Shown: positions 53,830 through 63,546, numbered from the stretch's first letter. The stretch is 64,000 nt of DNA from Sinorhizobium mexicanum (GCF_013488225.1 NZ_CP041238.1:3631501-3695500), one strand, 5' to 3'. The notes: generated from the letters alone by a model not told the origin. A program made the numbers and translations.

Positions 53830-54033
53830 ATGCCGGACCAGGACCAGGCCGAACTCAGACTGACCATCGCGCGCCTGAGGCAGGAACATGAAGACTACGA
53901 CGTCGCCATCAACGCCATGATTGAGACCGGCTGCGACGCCTTGCGCATCCAGCGCATGAAGAAGAAGAAGCTGGCCATCAAGGACAAGATCAGCAAGATC
54001 GAAGACCAGATCATCCCCGACATCATCGCCTGA
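53830..54033 (+). CDS. DUF465 small protein upstream of purE
   Basis: 67-aa protein [20 protein letters not shown], then [49 protein letters not shown]465 again, diverged from the neighbouring copy. The stop is 17 bp before the purE start, so it is probably co-transcribed with purEK. Confidence 0.88.
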   Translation: MPDQDQAELRLTIARLRQEHEDYDVAINAMIETGCDALRIQRMKKKKLAIKDKISKIEDQIIPDIIA

Positions 54034-54050
54034 AACGGATCAAGACCGAC

Positions 54051-54551
54051 GTGACAGACACGACCACCCCGCCCGTCGCCATCATCATGGGAAGCCAGTC
54101 GGACTGGGAGACGATGAAGAACGCCGCCGACACGCTCGAAGCGCTCGACATCGCCTACGAGGCCCGCATCGTCTCCGCGCACCGCACACCGGACCGGCTC
54201 GTAAGCTTCGCCAAGGGCGCGCGTGACGAAGGCTTCAAGGTGATCATCGCCGGCGCCGGCGGCGCGGCGCACCTGCCGGGCATGTGCGCATCGATGACAC
54301 CGCTGCCGGTCTTCGGCGTCCCCGTGCAGTCGAAGGCGCTTTCCGGTCAGGACAGTCTGCTGTCGATCGTGCAGATGCCGGCCGGTATTCCCGTCGGCAC
54401 GCTGGCGATCGGGAAGGCCGGAGCGATCAATGCGGCGCTGCTTGCCGCCGCCGTCCTCGCACTCGGCGACGACGATCTCGCCGACCGCCTCGACGACTGG
54501 CGCGAACAGCAGACCGTCTCGGTAGCCGAGTACCCGGTGGACGAGGCATGA
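54051..54551 (+). CDS. purE: 5-(carboxyamino)imidazole ribonucleotide mutase PurE
   Basis: 166-aa purine biosynthesis enzyme (N5-CAIR to CAIR). [56 protein letters not shown] and [20 protein letters not shown] are diagnostic, including the active-site Ser/His/Arg. The start is GTG 54051; no other start fits. It overlaps purK by 4 bp (ATGA). Confidence 0.97.
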   Translation: MTDTTTPPVAIIMGSQSDWETMKNAADTLEALDIAYEARIVSAHRTPDRLVSFAKGARDEGFKVIIAGAGGAAHLPGMCASMTPLPVFGVPVQSKALSGQDSLLSIVQMPAGIPVGTLAIGKAGAINAALLAAAVLALGDDDLADRLDDWREQQTVSVAEYPVDEA

Positions 54552-55597
54552 AGACCATCGGCATCATTGGCGGCGGTCAGCTCGGCCGCATGCTGGCGAT
54601 GGCGGCTGCCCGCCTGAATCTCCGCACCGTCATCCTCGAACCGCAGCCGGACTGTCCCGCTGCACAGGTCGCGAACGCCCAGATCGTCGCGCCTTACGAC
54701 GACGCGCACGGGCTTGACCAGCTCGCCGCGGTCTCGGACCTCATCACCTATGAGTTCGAAAACGTACCTGTCTCCGCAGCCATAAGGTTGGCCGCCACGC
54801 GCCCGGTCTTCCCACCGCCGAAGGCGTTGGAAGTGGCGCAGGACCGGCTCGTGGAGAAGCGTTTCATCAATGACTGCGGTATCGCCACGGCGCGCTTTCA
54901 CGCCGTCGACAGCCAGGCCGACCTGGAGCTGGCGCTTGCCGACTTCGGCGGCTCGGGCGTGCTCAAGACCCGGCGGCTCGGCTATGACGGCAAGGGCCAG
55001 CGCGTGTTCCGCTCGACCGCGGACGACCCCGCCGGCGCCTTCATGGCCCTGGGGCAGGTGCCGCTCATCCTGGAAAGCTTCGTGCCGTTCGAGCGCGAGA
55101 TCTCGATCATCGCTGCGCGCAGCCCCGACGGCAGCAACGCCTGCTTCGACCCGGCAGAGAACGTGCATCGGAGCGGCATCCTGCATACGTCCACCGTGCC
55201 CGCGGCGGTGGGCGCCGGCACGGCAGAGGCTGCGCGAGCGGCGGCGACCGCCATACTCGACGCGCTCGGCTATGTCGGCGTGATCGGAGTCGAGTTCTTC
55301 GTGCTGGCCGATGGCAGCGTCGTCGCCAACGAGATGGCTCCGCGCGTCCACAATTCCGGCCATTGGACGGAAGCGGCCTGCGTCGTCTCACAGTTCGAGC
55401 AGCATATCCGCGCGATCGCCGGCCTGCCGCTCGGCGACCCGTCGCGTCATTCGGACTGCGTGATGCAGAACCTCATCGGCGACGATGTTGCGGAGGTCCC
55501 AGGCCTGCTTGTCGAACGCAACGTGCTCGTTCACCTTTACGGCAAAGCCGAAGCACGCGCCGGCCGCAAGATGGGCCATTTCACCCGCCTGACCTGA
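54548..55597 (+). CDS. purK: 5-(carboxyamino)imidazole ribonucleotide synthase PurK
   Basis: 349-aa ATP-grasp enzyme. [20 protein letters not shown] (N-terminal nucleotide region), [55 protein letters not shown] and [15 protein letters not shown] (typical APRPHNSGHYT variant) are visible. The C-terminal domain ends with RKMGHFTRL. Translationally coupled to purE. Confidence 0.97.
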   Translation: MKTIGIIGGGQLGRMLAMAAARLNLRTVILEPQPDCPAAQVANAQIVAPYDDAHGLDQLAAVSDLITYEFENVPVSAAIRLAATRPVFPPPKALEVAQDRLVEKRFINDCGIATARFHAVDSQADLELALADFGGSGVLKTRRLGYDGKGQRVFRSTADDPAGAFMALGQVPLILESFVPFEREISIIAARSPDGSNACFDPAENVHRSGILHTSTVPAAVGAGTAEAARAAATAILDALGYVGVIGVEFFVLADGSVVANEMAPRVHNSGHWTEAACVVSQFEQHIRAIAGLPLGDPSRHSDCVMQNLIGDDVAEVPGLLVERNVLVHLYGKAEARAGRKMGHFTRLT

Positions 55598-55765
55598 GGG
55601 AACGCCACAGATTTGCGCTGTGCGGAAGGAAAATCCCCTGTCTTGCGGTTGACACGATAAGGGCGACACGGTATGTGCCTGCCTACTTGGAGCGCGCTGA
55701 ATGGCGCGCTTTTGATTGTTATTACCGGGCGAATTTTCGTTCCCCGAAACCTGCGGATCAGGAAA

Positions 55766-55891
55766 ATGAAGATCAAAAATTCGCTCAAGTCGCTGAAGGC
55801 CCGTCACCGCGAAAACCGTCTGGTTCGTCGCAAGGGCCGCGTTTACATCATCAACAAGCAGAACCCGCGCTTCAAGGCACGTCAGGGCTGA
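55766..55891 (+). CDS. rpmJ: 50S ribosomal protein L36 (YkgO type)
   Basis: 41-aa protein [20 protein letters not shown], then [21 protein letters not shown]. It is the longer, zinc-free L36 form (no CXXC-CH) found in alphaproteobacteria. GGATCAGGAAA precedes the ATG. The frame extends upstream, but the ATG at 55766 is the conserved start. Confidence 0.95.
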   Translation: MKIKNSLKSLKARHRENRLVRRKGRVYIINKQNPRFKARQG

Positions 55892-55986
55892 CGCCCCGGG
55901 CAGCAATCGCGTTGCCCTGCCTGATTGGCGGTTCGCTTCTGGTGATCCCCCATATTTGATTTGATCTTGTTCCATGGCGGGCTACG

Positions 55987-56592
55987 ATGTCCGCCATGCG
56001 TATTTTTGTGACCTCGATTCTGGCATGTCTTGCCGCGCTCGCCGCCTCCCCCGGCAATGCGCAGGCCGCAGAGCCTGCGCCGCAAACGGAAACGGCAAAC
56101 CTCACAACACCGAAGCAGCGCCTCGATTCCTTGTTCGCCGACCTGAAGAAGGAACGCGATGAAGCCAAGGCGCGACAGGTGGCCGACCGCATCCGCATGG
56201 AATGGCAGGATTCCGGCAGTGCCACGGTGAACCTCCTGATGCAATGGGCCGACAAGGCGATTGCCGACGACAAGAAACCCATCGCACTCGACATTCTCGA
56301 CCAGGTGATCGCTCTTGCTCCGAATTACGTGGAAGGCTGGAATCGCCGCGCCACCTTGCACTATCAAATGGGCAACTACCGCAAGTCGATGTCCGACATA
56401 AATCGGGTGCTCGCGATCGAACCACGGCATTTCGGTGCCCTTGCGGGCATGGCCACGATGCTCAGCGCCGCTGGCAAGGACGAGCTGGCGATGCGGGCCT
56501 GGCAACAGTTCCTCGACATCTACCCGTCGGATCGAAAGGCACAGGAGCAGCTGGGCGAGCTGGCCGAGAAGCTGGCGGGCAGCCGGACTTGA
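55987..56592 (+). CDS. Periplasmic TPR protein
   Basis: 201 aa, signal peptide at 1-27 (FVTSILACLAALAASPGNAQ). Helical region with at least two TPRs: ALDILDQVIALAPNYVEGWN, RRATLHYQMGNYRKSMSDIN, RVLAIEPRHFGALAGMATML. Likely an envelope scaffold; partners unknown. The Met at 55987 may be preceded by others; residue 4 Met is also possible. Confidence 0.85.
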   Translation: MSAMRIFVTSILACLAALAASPGNAQAAEPAPQTETANLTTPKQRLDSLFADLKKERDEAKARQVADRIRMEWQDSGSATVNLLMQWADKAIADDKKPIALDILDQVIALAPNYVEGWNRRATLHYQMGNYRKSMSDINRVLAIEPRHFGALAGMATMLSAAGKDELAMRAWQQFLDIYPSDRKAQEQLGELAEKLAGSRT

Positions 56593-56618
56593 GCCGCGAC
56601 GACAAGCTTATCCATCCT

Positions 56619-56724
56619 GGAGCATCTCGCTTTCAAGTGGAATCACTGAAAGCGGATAAGATGCTCTAGAATCCAAGTGCTGGAGCGTCCTCTGTGCGTT
56701 CACTTGAACCTACGGCGCTCTAGA
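56619..56724. repeat. RIME-like element, diverged (copy 11)
   Basis: About 106 bp with the same two-palindrome layout as RIME1 but different sequence: GAGCATCTCGC ... GATGCTCTAG then CAAGTGCTGGAGCGTCCTCT, GTTCACTTGAAC, and CGGCGCTCTAG. It may be RIME2-like. Confidence 0.55.
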
Positions 56725-56838
56725 TGAGGCAGATTCGCCGAAGTGACCCGGACAGCGCTAGCCTGGGCTTGCTTCCAAGGGCACATGCGTAGAACCTGCA
56801 TCTTTCTCAAACGCAAATTGGGGAAGACCGATCCGATC

Positions 56839-57888
56839 ATGCTCGCGGCGTTGCTGCTTCTCGCCATCCTGACGATTGCCAGTGTCGGCTATAGTGTCTG
56901 GCAGGCACGACGCATATCCGCCCTCTTCCCAAACCGGGGCGCCCTCGTCGATGTCGGCGGCTTCCGCATGAACTGCGTCCACCTCTCCGGACCCGGCAGC
57001 CCCGATCTACCGCCGATCGTCTTCATCCACGGCGCCGGCGGCAATCTGCTCGATCAGATGCATGCTTTCAGGCCGGCACTCGAGGGCCGGGCGGAGCTGC
57101 TTTTCGTCGACCGGCCGGGCCACGGCTATTCGGAGCGGGGCGGAAGCGTCAATGGCCGGCCGGACGGTCAGGCGAAGGCGATCGCCAGATTGATGGAAAA
57201 ACGCGGCATCGAGCGCGCCATCGTCGTGGGCCATTCCTTCGGCGCTGCGATTGCCGCAAGTTTTGCGCTCCACCACCCTGAACGAACCGCAGGTGTCGTT
57301 CTTCTCGCACCGGCGACACATCCCTGGCCCGGCGGAATCGACTGGTACTTCGCATTGGCGACGCTGCCCGGCCTCGGCTGGCTCTTCGCCCACACGGTTG
57401 CCACGCCGCTCGGCCTGCGCCGCATCGACAGCGCTACACGCTCGATCTTCTCACCCAATGAGCGCCCACTGGATTACGTCGGCAAGACCGCTCCGCATCT
57501 GGTGCTGCGGCCGATGACCTTTCTCAACAATGCGATCGACGTTGCCAACCTGCATGCCTATGTGACGCATGTCTCTCCGCGCTATGCCGAGATCGCGGCA
57601 CCGACGGTCATCATCACCGGCGACAGCGACGCCATCGTTCTGGCCGATATCCATGCGCGCAGCCTTGCGCGCGACATTGCCGGATCGGAGCTGCTATGGG
57701 TCGCCAATCTCGGTCACAAGCCGGACTACGTGGTGACGGACCTCGTCATTGCAGCGATTGAGAAACTGGCCGGCAAGCCGCGGGACCTTCAAGAGGCAGC
57801 ACGGCGGGCCGAAGCCCGCCTTGCGGTCAACGACGCTTCAATGCAGGAAGAGCCTTATACGCCGGTCAGCCCATCCGAGCCGATATAG
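56839..57888 (+). CDS. Alpha/beta hydrolase, membrane-anchored
   Basis: 349 aa. N-terminal helix at about 2-20 (LAALLLLAILTIASVGYSVW). Alpha/beta-hydrolase core: FIHGAGGNLLDQMH (oxyanion region), nucleophile elbow VVGHSFGAA, acidic residue in ITGDSDAIV and catalytic His in NLGHKPDYV. Substrate unknown. The start MLAALLLL at 56839 is chosen for its helix. Its 3' end overlaps the convergent pyk gene by 34 bp. Confidence 0.85.
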   Translation: MLAALLLLAILTIASVGYSVWQARRISALFPNRGALVDVGGFRMNCVHLSGPGSPDLPPIVFIHGAGGNLLDQMHAFRPALEGRAELLFVDRPGHGYSERGGSVNGRPDGQAKAIARLMEKRGIERAIVVGHSFGAAIAASFALHHPERTAGVVLLAPATHPWPGGIDWYFALATLPGLGWLFAHTVATPLGLRRIDSATRSIFSPNERPLDYVGKTAPHLVLRPMTFLNNAIDVANLHAYVTHVSPRYAEIAAPTVIITGDSDAIVLADIHARSLARDIAGSELLWVANLGHKPDYVVTDLVIAAIEKLAGKPRDLQEAARRAEARLAVNDASMQEEPYTPVSPSEPI

Positions 57889-59297
57889 GCGATGCGCAGC
57901 ATGTTGGTGGCACCCGGCGTTCCGAGCGGGACACCGGCGGAGATGATGATGCGGTCGCCCGGCTTCCCGAAACCCTCCGCCGCGACGATGCGGCAGGCCC
58001 GGTTGACCATGTCGTCGAGATCTTTTGCATCCTCGGTTACGACGCAGTGCAGGCCCCAGACGACCGAAAGGCGCCTTGCGGTCTCGACAATCGGCGACAG
58101 CGCGATGACCGGCACCTGTGGCCGCTCGCGTGCGGCGCGCAAGCCCGTTGCGCCGGATGAGGTATAGCAGACGATCGCCGCGAGCTTCAGCGTCTCCGCG
58201 ATCTGGTGCGCCGCGAGAGAAATAGCATCGGCTCCGGTCGCCTCCGGCGGCGTGCGCTGCGCATAGATGATGCCCGGATAGTGCGGGTCGAGCTCGACAT
58301 TGCTCGCGATCGAAGCCATGGTCGAAACCGCCTCGACCGGATACTCGCCGGAAGCGGATTCGGCCGAAAGCATCACCGCGTCGGCGCCTTCGAACACAGC
58401 CGTGGCCACGTCGGACACCTCCGCACGGGTCGGAACCGGCGAGGAAATCATCGACTCCAGCATCTGGGTGGCGACGACCACCGGCTTGCCGGCACGCCGA
58501 CAGGCGCGCGTCAGCTGCTTCTGCAGGCCGGGAACGGATTCGAGTGGCATCTCCACGCCGAGGTCGCCGCGCGCCACCATCAGCGCGTCCGAAAGCTCGA
58601 TGATCTCGTCAATGCGTTCGATCGCCTGCGGCTTTTCGATCTTCGACATCAGGCCGACACGGCCGCGGGCAATCTTGCGGACTTCGGCGAGATCTTCCGG
58701 CCGCTGGATGAAGGAGAGCGCCACCCAGTCGACCTGCCCCGTCGCCAGCACGGCATCGAGATCGACGCGGTCCTTCTCGGTCAGCGCGCCGACGCCGAGC
58801 AGCGTGTCGGGCAGGCTCACGCCCTTGCGGTCCGATATCCTCGTACCGGAAACAACGGTCGTGACGATGCTCTTGCCGTTCGTCTTCTCGGCCCTGAGGT
58901 GCAGTTTGCCGTCGTCGATCAGCAGGCGATCGCCGGGCTTCACCGCCTCGAGGATTTCCGGATGGGGAAGATAGACGCGCGTGTTGTCGCCGGGGATCTC
59001 CTTGTTATCGAGCGTGAAGGTCTGCCCGATCTTGAGCTCGACCTTGCCCTCGGCAAACTTGCCGACGCGCAGCTTGGGCCCCTGCAGATCGGCCAGAATA
59101 CCGATCGGTCGGCCGCAACGGGATTCGACACTGCGGATCTTCTCGATCAGCGAGCGCATGACGTCATGGCTCGCATGGCTCATATTGATACGGAACAGAT
59201 CGGCTCCCGCCTCATGCAGCCTCTGGATCATCTGCTCGTCGGCCGACGCCGGCCCGAGCGTGGCGAGGATTTTGACTTTTCTGTTCCGCTTCATCAA
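57855..59297 (-). CDS. pyk: Pyruvate kinase
   Basis: 480-aa glycolytic enzyme making ATP and pyruvate. KILATLGPASADEQMIQRLH, FRINMSHA, ADLQGPKLRVG, VARGDLGVEMPLESV (metal/phosphate site) and KPVVVATQMLESMISSPVPT are diagnostic. The start ATG at 59297 overlaps the DUF1036 stop, so it is co-translated with that gene. Full length. Confidence 0.96.
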   Translation of the reverse strand: MMKRNRKVKILATLGPASADEQMIQRLHEAGADLFRINMSHASHDVMRSLIEKIRSVESRCGRPIGILADLQGPKLRVGKFAEGKVELKIGQTFTLDNKEIPGDNTRVYLPHPEILEAVKPGDRLLIDDGKLHLRAEKTNGKSIVTTVVSGTRISDRKGVSLPDTLLGVGALTEKDRVDLDAVLATGQVDWVALSFIQRPEDLAEVRKIARGRVGLMSKIEKPQAIERIDEIIELSDALMVARGDLGVEMPLESVPGLQKQLTRACRRAGKPVVVATQMLESMISSPVPTRAEVSDVATAVFEGADAVMLSAESASGEYPVEAVSTMASIASNVELDPHYPGIIYAQRTPPEATGADAISLAAHQIAETLKLAAIVCYTSSGATGLRAARERPQVPVIALSPIVETARRLSVVWGLHCVVTEDAKDLDDMVNRACRIVAAEGFGKPGDRIIISAGVPLGTPGATNMLRIAYIGSDGLTGV

Positions 59298-59779
59298 TTC
59301 TGGCTTTCCTGCGTGCCGGGCGTGTCGGAAAGCTGAACCATCCAGCTGCCCTGCCGCCCCGTGTCATATTCCTTGAATCCCATACGCTGGAAGCCGCGCG
59401 CGAAGCAGTCCTGCACGCCGGTGATCTTGAACTCGTTCTCGGCCACGCACATGTTGACCCCGCCGGTCCAGCGGCCGCCACGAGCCGCATCTTCCGCGTA
59501 GAGATAATAATATCTGGATTGAAGCTCGCCCTCGATCAGGGTCGCGCAGGTCGTTGCCGGCACCTGCCACCAGCCTTCGGTCACCCAGCCGTCCTTGGCG
59601 CGGTAGCCGATCGCCACGCCAACCAGGGTTTGCGTGCCGTTGCAGACACGAAAATCGGCATGAGCCTCGTCCGCGAAGATAAACGACCCAGAGGTTGCCA
59701 ATAAAAACAGGAGGGTAGCCCAGAACGTTCCCAGGCCCGGTTTCGCTTTGGAAAAAGGATATCTAGACACGGCTTCCAA
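59294..59779 (-). CDS. DUF1036 secreted protein
   Basis: 161 aa. N-terminal signal-like helix (GTFWATLLFLLATSGSFIFA, cleavage near AHA). Conserved FRVCNGTQTLVGVAIGYRAK, GWVTEGWWQVPATTCATLIE, GELQSRYYYLYAEDA and FKITGVQDCFARGFQRMGF with four Cys residues in the mature part. DUF1036 has no known function. It is translationally coupled to pyk by a 4-bp overlap, a conserved pairing in Rhizobiales. Confidence 0.9.
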   Translation of the reverse strand: MEAVSRYPFSKAKPGLGTFWATLLFLLATSGSFIFADEAHADFRVCNGTQTLVGVAIGYRAKDGWVTEGWWQVPATTCATLIEGELQSRYYYLYAEDAARGGRWTGGVNMCVAENEFKITGVQDCFARGFQRMGFKEYDTGRQGSWMVQLSDTPGTQESQN

Positions 59780-59962
59780 CGGAACTCCGTTTTGATTTGC
59801 GTGGCACTTTCTTGCGATGCCCAGCCCTGAAAGTCAACGCAACACTAATCGATTACAATTGGCATTCTGGTGACAAAAGGCACAAGAGTTTCGCCTTTTT
59901 CTTGCGAAGGGCCGTTCTGCATGCGATCAGGAACTCGCGTTCGCAGATCGAGCAGGAGCGGC

Positions 59963-60757
59963 ATGCAGGACTATTCCCCTTACGAGATCATTGAAGGCAA
60001 TCCGGCGAATGGTCTCGTTCTTCTAGCCGACCACGCCATGAATCGTCTTCCGCCGGAATATGGAAGGCTTGGCCTTCCCGACAGTGCCTTCACCCGACAC
60101 ATCGCCTATGACATCGGCGTCGAACCGCTCACACGGGAATTGGCCGCAGCGCTCGATGCGCCGGCCGTGCTCGGCTGCTTTTCGCGGCTGCTGATCGATC
60201 CGAACCGCGGCGAGGACGATCCGACGCTGATCATGAAGATCTCCGACGGCGCGATCATCCCCGGCAACCATCCGATCACCGACGAGGAATGGGAGAACAG
60301 GCTGAACCGCTTCCACCGTCCGTACCACCAGGCCGTTTCCCAAACCATCGCGCGGGCTGCCGCAGCAGGCGGCAAGGCGCCGCTGGTCATCTCGCTTCAT
60401 TCCTTCACGCCGGCCTGGAAGGCTGTCGCCCGGCCGTGGCACGCCGCAGTGCTCTGGGACAACGATCCGCGCGCCGTATTTCCCTTGATCGAACGGCTCG
60501 AAGCAGCGGGCGATATCGTCGTCGGCAACAACGAGCCCTATGACGGGGCGTTGCGCGGAGATACCATGTATCGGCATTGCATGACGCCGGGCATTGCCCA
60601 TGCGCTGATCGAGATCCGCCAGGACCTGATCGCCGACGCGACCGGCGTCGCTGCCTGGGCCCGGCGCCTCGCCCCCATCCTGGCGGAGCTCAACGGCTTG
60701 CCGACGCTGCACGGCTATCAGCGCCACCCCTCGCGCACGGGTGCATACGACGACTGA
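59963..60757 (+). CDS. N-formylglutamate amidohydrolase family protein
   Basis: 264-aa protein of the NFGAH/HutG-like family: EGNPANGLVLLADHAMNRLP, HIAYDIGVEPLTRELAAALD, LGCFSRLLIDPNRGEDDPTL and LVISLHSFTP, NNEPYDG. No histidine-degradation genes are nearby, so the natural substrate is unknown. GGAG precedes the ATG at 59963; the open frame upstream to 59870 is not convincing. Confidence 0.88.
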   Translation: MQDYSPYEIIEGNPANGLVLLADHAMNRLPPEYGRLGLPDSAFTRHIAYDIGVEPLTRELAAALDAPAVLGCFSRLLIDPNRGEDDPTLIMKISDGAIIPGNHPITDEEWENRLNRFHRPYHQAVSQTIARAAAAGGKAPLVISLHSFTPAWKAVARPWHAAVLWDNDPRAVFPLIERLEAAGDIVVGNNEPYDGALRGDTMYRHCMTPGIAHALIEIRQDLIADATGVAAWARRLAPILAELNGLPTLHGYQRHPSRTGAYDD

Positions 60758-60761
60758 CCGC

Positions 60762-60853
60762 TGAAGCTTCCTTAAATCGCGCCGATTTGAGGATAAAACG
60801 TTCAAAGTACTACACAGCCGTTTGCACGTCTGCTCGGACGGGCGTCGCCGCAG
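60762..60853 (+). repeat. RIME1-type element, copy 10 (diverged)
   Basis: CTTCCTTAAATCGCGCCGAT, TTGAGGATAAAACGTTCAAA, GTACTACACAGCCGTTTGCA, CGTCTGCTCGGACGGGCGTC. Degenerate but in order. Just upstream of DUF1244. Confidence 0.6.
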
Positions 60854-60864
60854 AGGAGACCATC

Positions 60865-61170
60865 ATGACCGAACTCAGTCAGGATCAGCAGATCGCCTTC
60901 GAGGCCGCGGCCTTCCGGCGGCTCGTGGCGCATCTGCGCGAGCGCAGCGACGTCCAGAACATCGACCTGATGAACCTTGCCGGCTTCTGCCGCAACTGCC
61001 TCTCCAACTGGTATCGCGAGGCGGCGGAGGCCTCCGGCATGGAAATGAGCAAGGACGATTCGCGCGAGATCATCTACGGCATGCCGTATGAGGAATGGCG
61101 TCAGCGGTATCAGACGGACGCATCCGCCGACCAGAAGGCCGCTTTCGAGCGCAACCGCCCGAAAGAATAG
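60865..61170 (+). CDS. DUF1244 protein
   Basis: 101 aa: MTELSQDQQIAFEAAAFRRL, VAHLRERSDVQNIDLMNLAG, FCRNCLSNWYREAAEASGME, MSKDDSREIIYGMPYEEWR. The FCRNCLSxWY motif, with two Cys, is the family hallmark and may bind a metal. GAGGAG precedes the ATG. Function unknown. Confidence 0.92.
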   Translation: MTELSQDQQIAFEAAAFRRLVAHLRERSDVQNIDLMNLAGFCRNCLSNWYREAAEASGMEMSKDDSREIIYGMPYEEWRQRYQTDASADQKAAFERNRPKE

Positions 61171-61348
61171 CTTCCTCGCGATTCCACTCGCGCGGGAGAC
61201 GCGACGGCGGCGGAAAGCCGCGTCGCAGTTTTCCAGGATCGTGTTCCGGGAAATAGCGCCGTTGTTGCGCAATCGCCCTTGACCTCGGCGGCGGTTCGCG
61301 GCAGGTCACAGCACCCAGAAAATTCATTCCCCATAAAAGGAGAAGATC

Positions 61349-61615
61349 ATGTCGGATGCTCACGGCGTCGCACGCGACCAGCTTCGTGCTTTCATCGAAC
61401 GGATCGAACGGCTGGAAGAGGAAAAGAAGACCATCGCGGACGACATCAAGGATGTCTACGGCGAGGCCAAGGCAATGGGCTTCGACACGAAGATCCTGCG
61501 CAAGGTTATTTCCATCCGCAAGCAGGACCATGACGAGCGCATGGAACAGGAAGCGATCCTCGACACCTACCTGCAGGCGCTGGGCATGGTTCCCGCAGCC
61601 GAGGACGCAGCATAA
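61349..61615 (+). CDS. gapR: GapR-like nucleoid-associated protein (DUF2312)
   Basis: 88 aa: [68 protein letters not shown]. Matches the DUF2312 family, whose Caulobacter member GapR binds overtwisted AT-rich DNA and aids replication. Size and motifs are normal. AAGGAG is 6 bp before the ATG. Confidence 0.92.
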   Translation: MSDAHGVARDQLRAFIERIERLEEEKKTIADDIKDVYGEAKAMGFDTKILRKVISIRKQDHDERMEQEAILDTYLQALGMVPAAEDAA

Positions 61616-61635
61616 GCTCTTCTGGCCGATCTCAA

Positions 61636-61665
61636 CAAAAAGCCCGCCGTCGGCGGGCTTTTTTG
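61636..61665. terminator. Terminator between gapR and DUF882 gene
   Basis: AAAAAGCCCGCC-GTC-GGCGGGCTTTTTTG, A and T tracts on opposite sides: works for both convergent genes. Confidence 0.9.
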
Positions 61666-61686
61666 TTTTCTCGGGAATGACGGCGA

Positions 61687-63546
61687 TCAGTTGGTGCTGA
61701 ACTTCTTCACTTCCATGAAGTTCACTGCGTTGCCGCTGAAGCGTGCCGTATCGACTACGCGCACACCACTCGTGAAGCCGGCGGCATAGACCGTTGTTGG
61801 CGCTGCGCGAAGGGTCTTGCTGACGAAGCGCGGCGCCTTGACCGGCTTCGAAAGGGTCGCGACGCGACCGGTCGAGAGCGCCCATTCCGAAATGATCTTC
61901 TGCGTCAGCTTCGGCTCGGTGCGGACAGACGAGCGGCTGGCTGCCTCGGCATCCTGCTTCTTCGGCCGGCTGCCCTTTGCCGACACCTCGGCTTCGGTGT
62001 CGAAGGCGCTATCGAAGATGGTTTCCTTCAAGCTTGCATCCGAGCGGGGCGCATAGGCCGCCATTTCGATCGGCTGTGCGGTCGGCTCGGGTTCTGTCGT
62101 CGGCGCAGCAAGCGCCACGCGCGTCGTCGCCTGGGCAGCGGTGTCACGCGGCGCCTCGGCGGATGCCACGACCCGACGATCTGCGAAAGCCGGGACACCA
62201 ACCTGAGCTTCGGCAACGGCCGCAAGCGCGGCTTCCCCGGCCGGACGCATCCCCGGCACCGGCACGAAACCGAGTGCCTCAGCATCTCCGGCCGCGGCGT
62301 CGGCGGACGCCACAAGCGTTCCATTGGCTATCAGCGCATTCATATCGCGACGGTCAAGCATCTGCGGAACCGGCACCTTCAGCGTGCTGAGATCCGCATA
62401 CTCCGATGGCACGGTCGGCGTCTGCTGCATGGCCGCAGCCAGCGCCTCCTGGGCGTTGTTTTGCGCGGGCGCGACAAGCGCAACCGCTACGCCACCATTT
62501 GCCGGCGCATCCTTGAAGGCCGGCCGAGCGGCCGGAACCGGTGCATTGATGTTCTGCTGTTCTTCCGAGGTCTGGCCGGCGACCGAACCCGCGACACCCG
62601 GAAGCGCCTCCTGCCCGGCCGGCGCAGATGCAGTCTGAGCCTTGGCCGGAGTCTCGCTTTCGCCGTCTTCCGCAGCGCCGGCGACGATTGCCGCTGGTTC
62701 TTCATCCTCGTCACCGCCACCGCCGAAGAGCATGGCGAACAGGTTGCCGCTACGCTTGCCGCTGGCAACGTCACCCGGTCCCTTGGCACCGCCGCCGGCA
62801 ACCTCGATCGCCGACGCGCCGACCCGCCGCTTGTAATCCGCAACAGCCTGCTGATAGCCCGGCAACGGCTTGCCGTCAGACGGTACGTGCATGGTCTTCC
62901 CGTCCGGGAAGAGACGTGCCAGCTCATTGCGGGTCATGCGCGGCCAGGCGCGCACGCCGCCGACGTCCATGTGCACGAAGGGAGAGCCGGAGGTCGGATA
63001 ATAGCCGACACCACCCACCTGGAACTTCATGCCTATTTCGCGGAGCGACTTGAGCCTCACGTCAGGCAGGTAGAAATCCATCGCCTTGCCGAGCATGTGC
63101 TGGCTCTTCTTGGCGACGCCCTTGGAGCGGGACCGCAGCATGCTGTTTGTGGCGGGAGAGCGATAGGCGGAAACGACGTGAATATAGTCGCGCGAGCCGC
63201 TCTTCTGGTAGACTTCCCAGACCAGATCAAGAAGCCGCGGATCCATCCTCGTCGGCTCGTTGCGCCGCCAGTCGCGCAGAAAACGGTTGATCTCCTGCAA
63301 TCCCCTGGAATCGTAGCGGCCGTTGCGCTTGAAGGTGATCTGCGCCTTTTCCTTGGTATGGATGAAATAAAGCTTCAAGGTCCGGGTCTGACCGGCCGCC
63401 TCGACCGGAGGCGCCATGCCAGGTGTGACGAGGGACGCCGCCAAAGCGATGGAGGCAAGAACCTGCGGCGCCTTGCGGGCAATCGCCGAGCAGATTCTCC
63501 GCGCTAAGAAGCCGACTGGCTTCTTCAAACCGAACAAATTTGGCAT
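61687..63546 (-). CDS. DUF882 (YcbK-like) peptidase M15 family protein
   Basis: 619-aa exported protein. A signal sequence at about 1-50 is followed by the DUF882 domain (about 52-215): LKLYFIHTKEKAQITFKRNG, INRFLRDWRRNE, VVSAYRSPATNSMLRSRSKG, KSQHMLGKAMDFYLP, FVHMDVGGVRAWPR. These keep the His/Asp metal residues of a D,D-carboxypeptidase. The remaining 400 residues are Ala/Pro-rich and low-complexity, probably cell-wall-spanning. Likely acts on peptidoglycan. Confidence 0.85.
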   Translation of the reverse strand: MPNLFGLKKPVGFLARRICSAIARKAPQVLASIALAASLVTPGMAPPVEAAGQTRTLKLYFIHTKEKAQITFKRNGRYDSRGLQEINRFLRDWRRNEPTRMDPRLLDLVWEVYQKSGSRDYIHVVSAYRSPATNSMLRSRSKGVAKKSQHMLGKAMDFYLPDVRLKSLREIGMKFQVGGVGYYPTSGSPFVHMDVGGVRAWPRMTRNELARLFPDGKTMHVPSDGKPLPGYQQAVADYKRRVGASAIEVAGGGAKGPGDVASGKRSGNLFAMLFGGGGDEDEEPAAIVAGAAEDGESETPAKAQTASAPAGQEALPGVAGSVAGQTSEEQQNINAPVPAARPAFKDAPANGGVAVALVAPAQNNAQEALAAAMQQTPTVPSEYADLSTLKVPVPQMLDRRDMNALIANGTLVASADAAAGDAEALGFVPVPGMRPAGEAALAAVAEAQVGVPAFADRRVVASAEAPRDTAAQATTRVALAAPTTEPEPTAQPIEMAAYAPRSDASLKETIFDSAFDTEAEVSAKGSRPKKQDAEAASRSSVRTEPKLTQKIISEWALSTGRVATLSKPVKAPRFVSKTLRAAPTTVYAAGFTSGVRVVDTARFSGNAVNFMEVKKFSTN

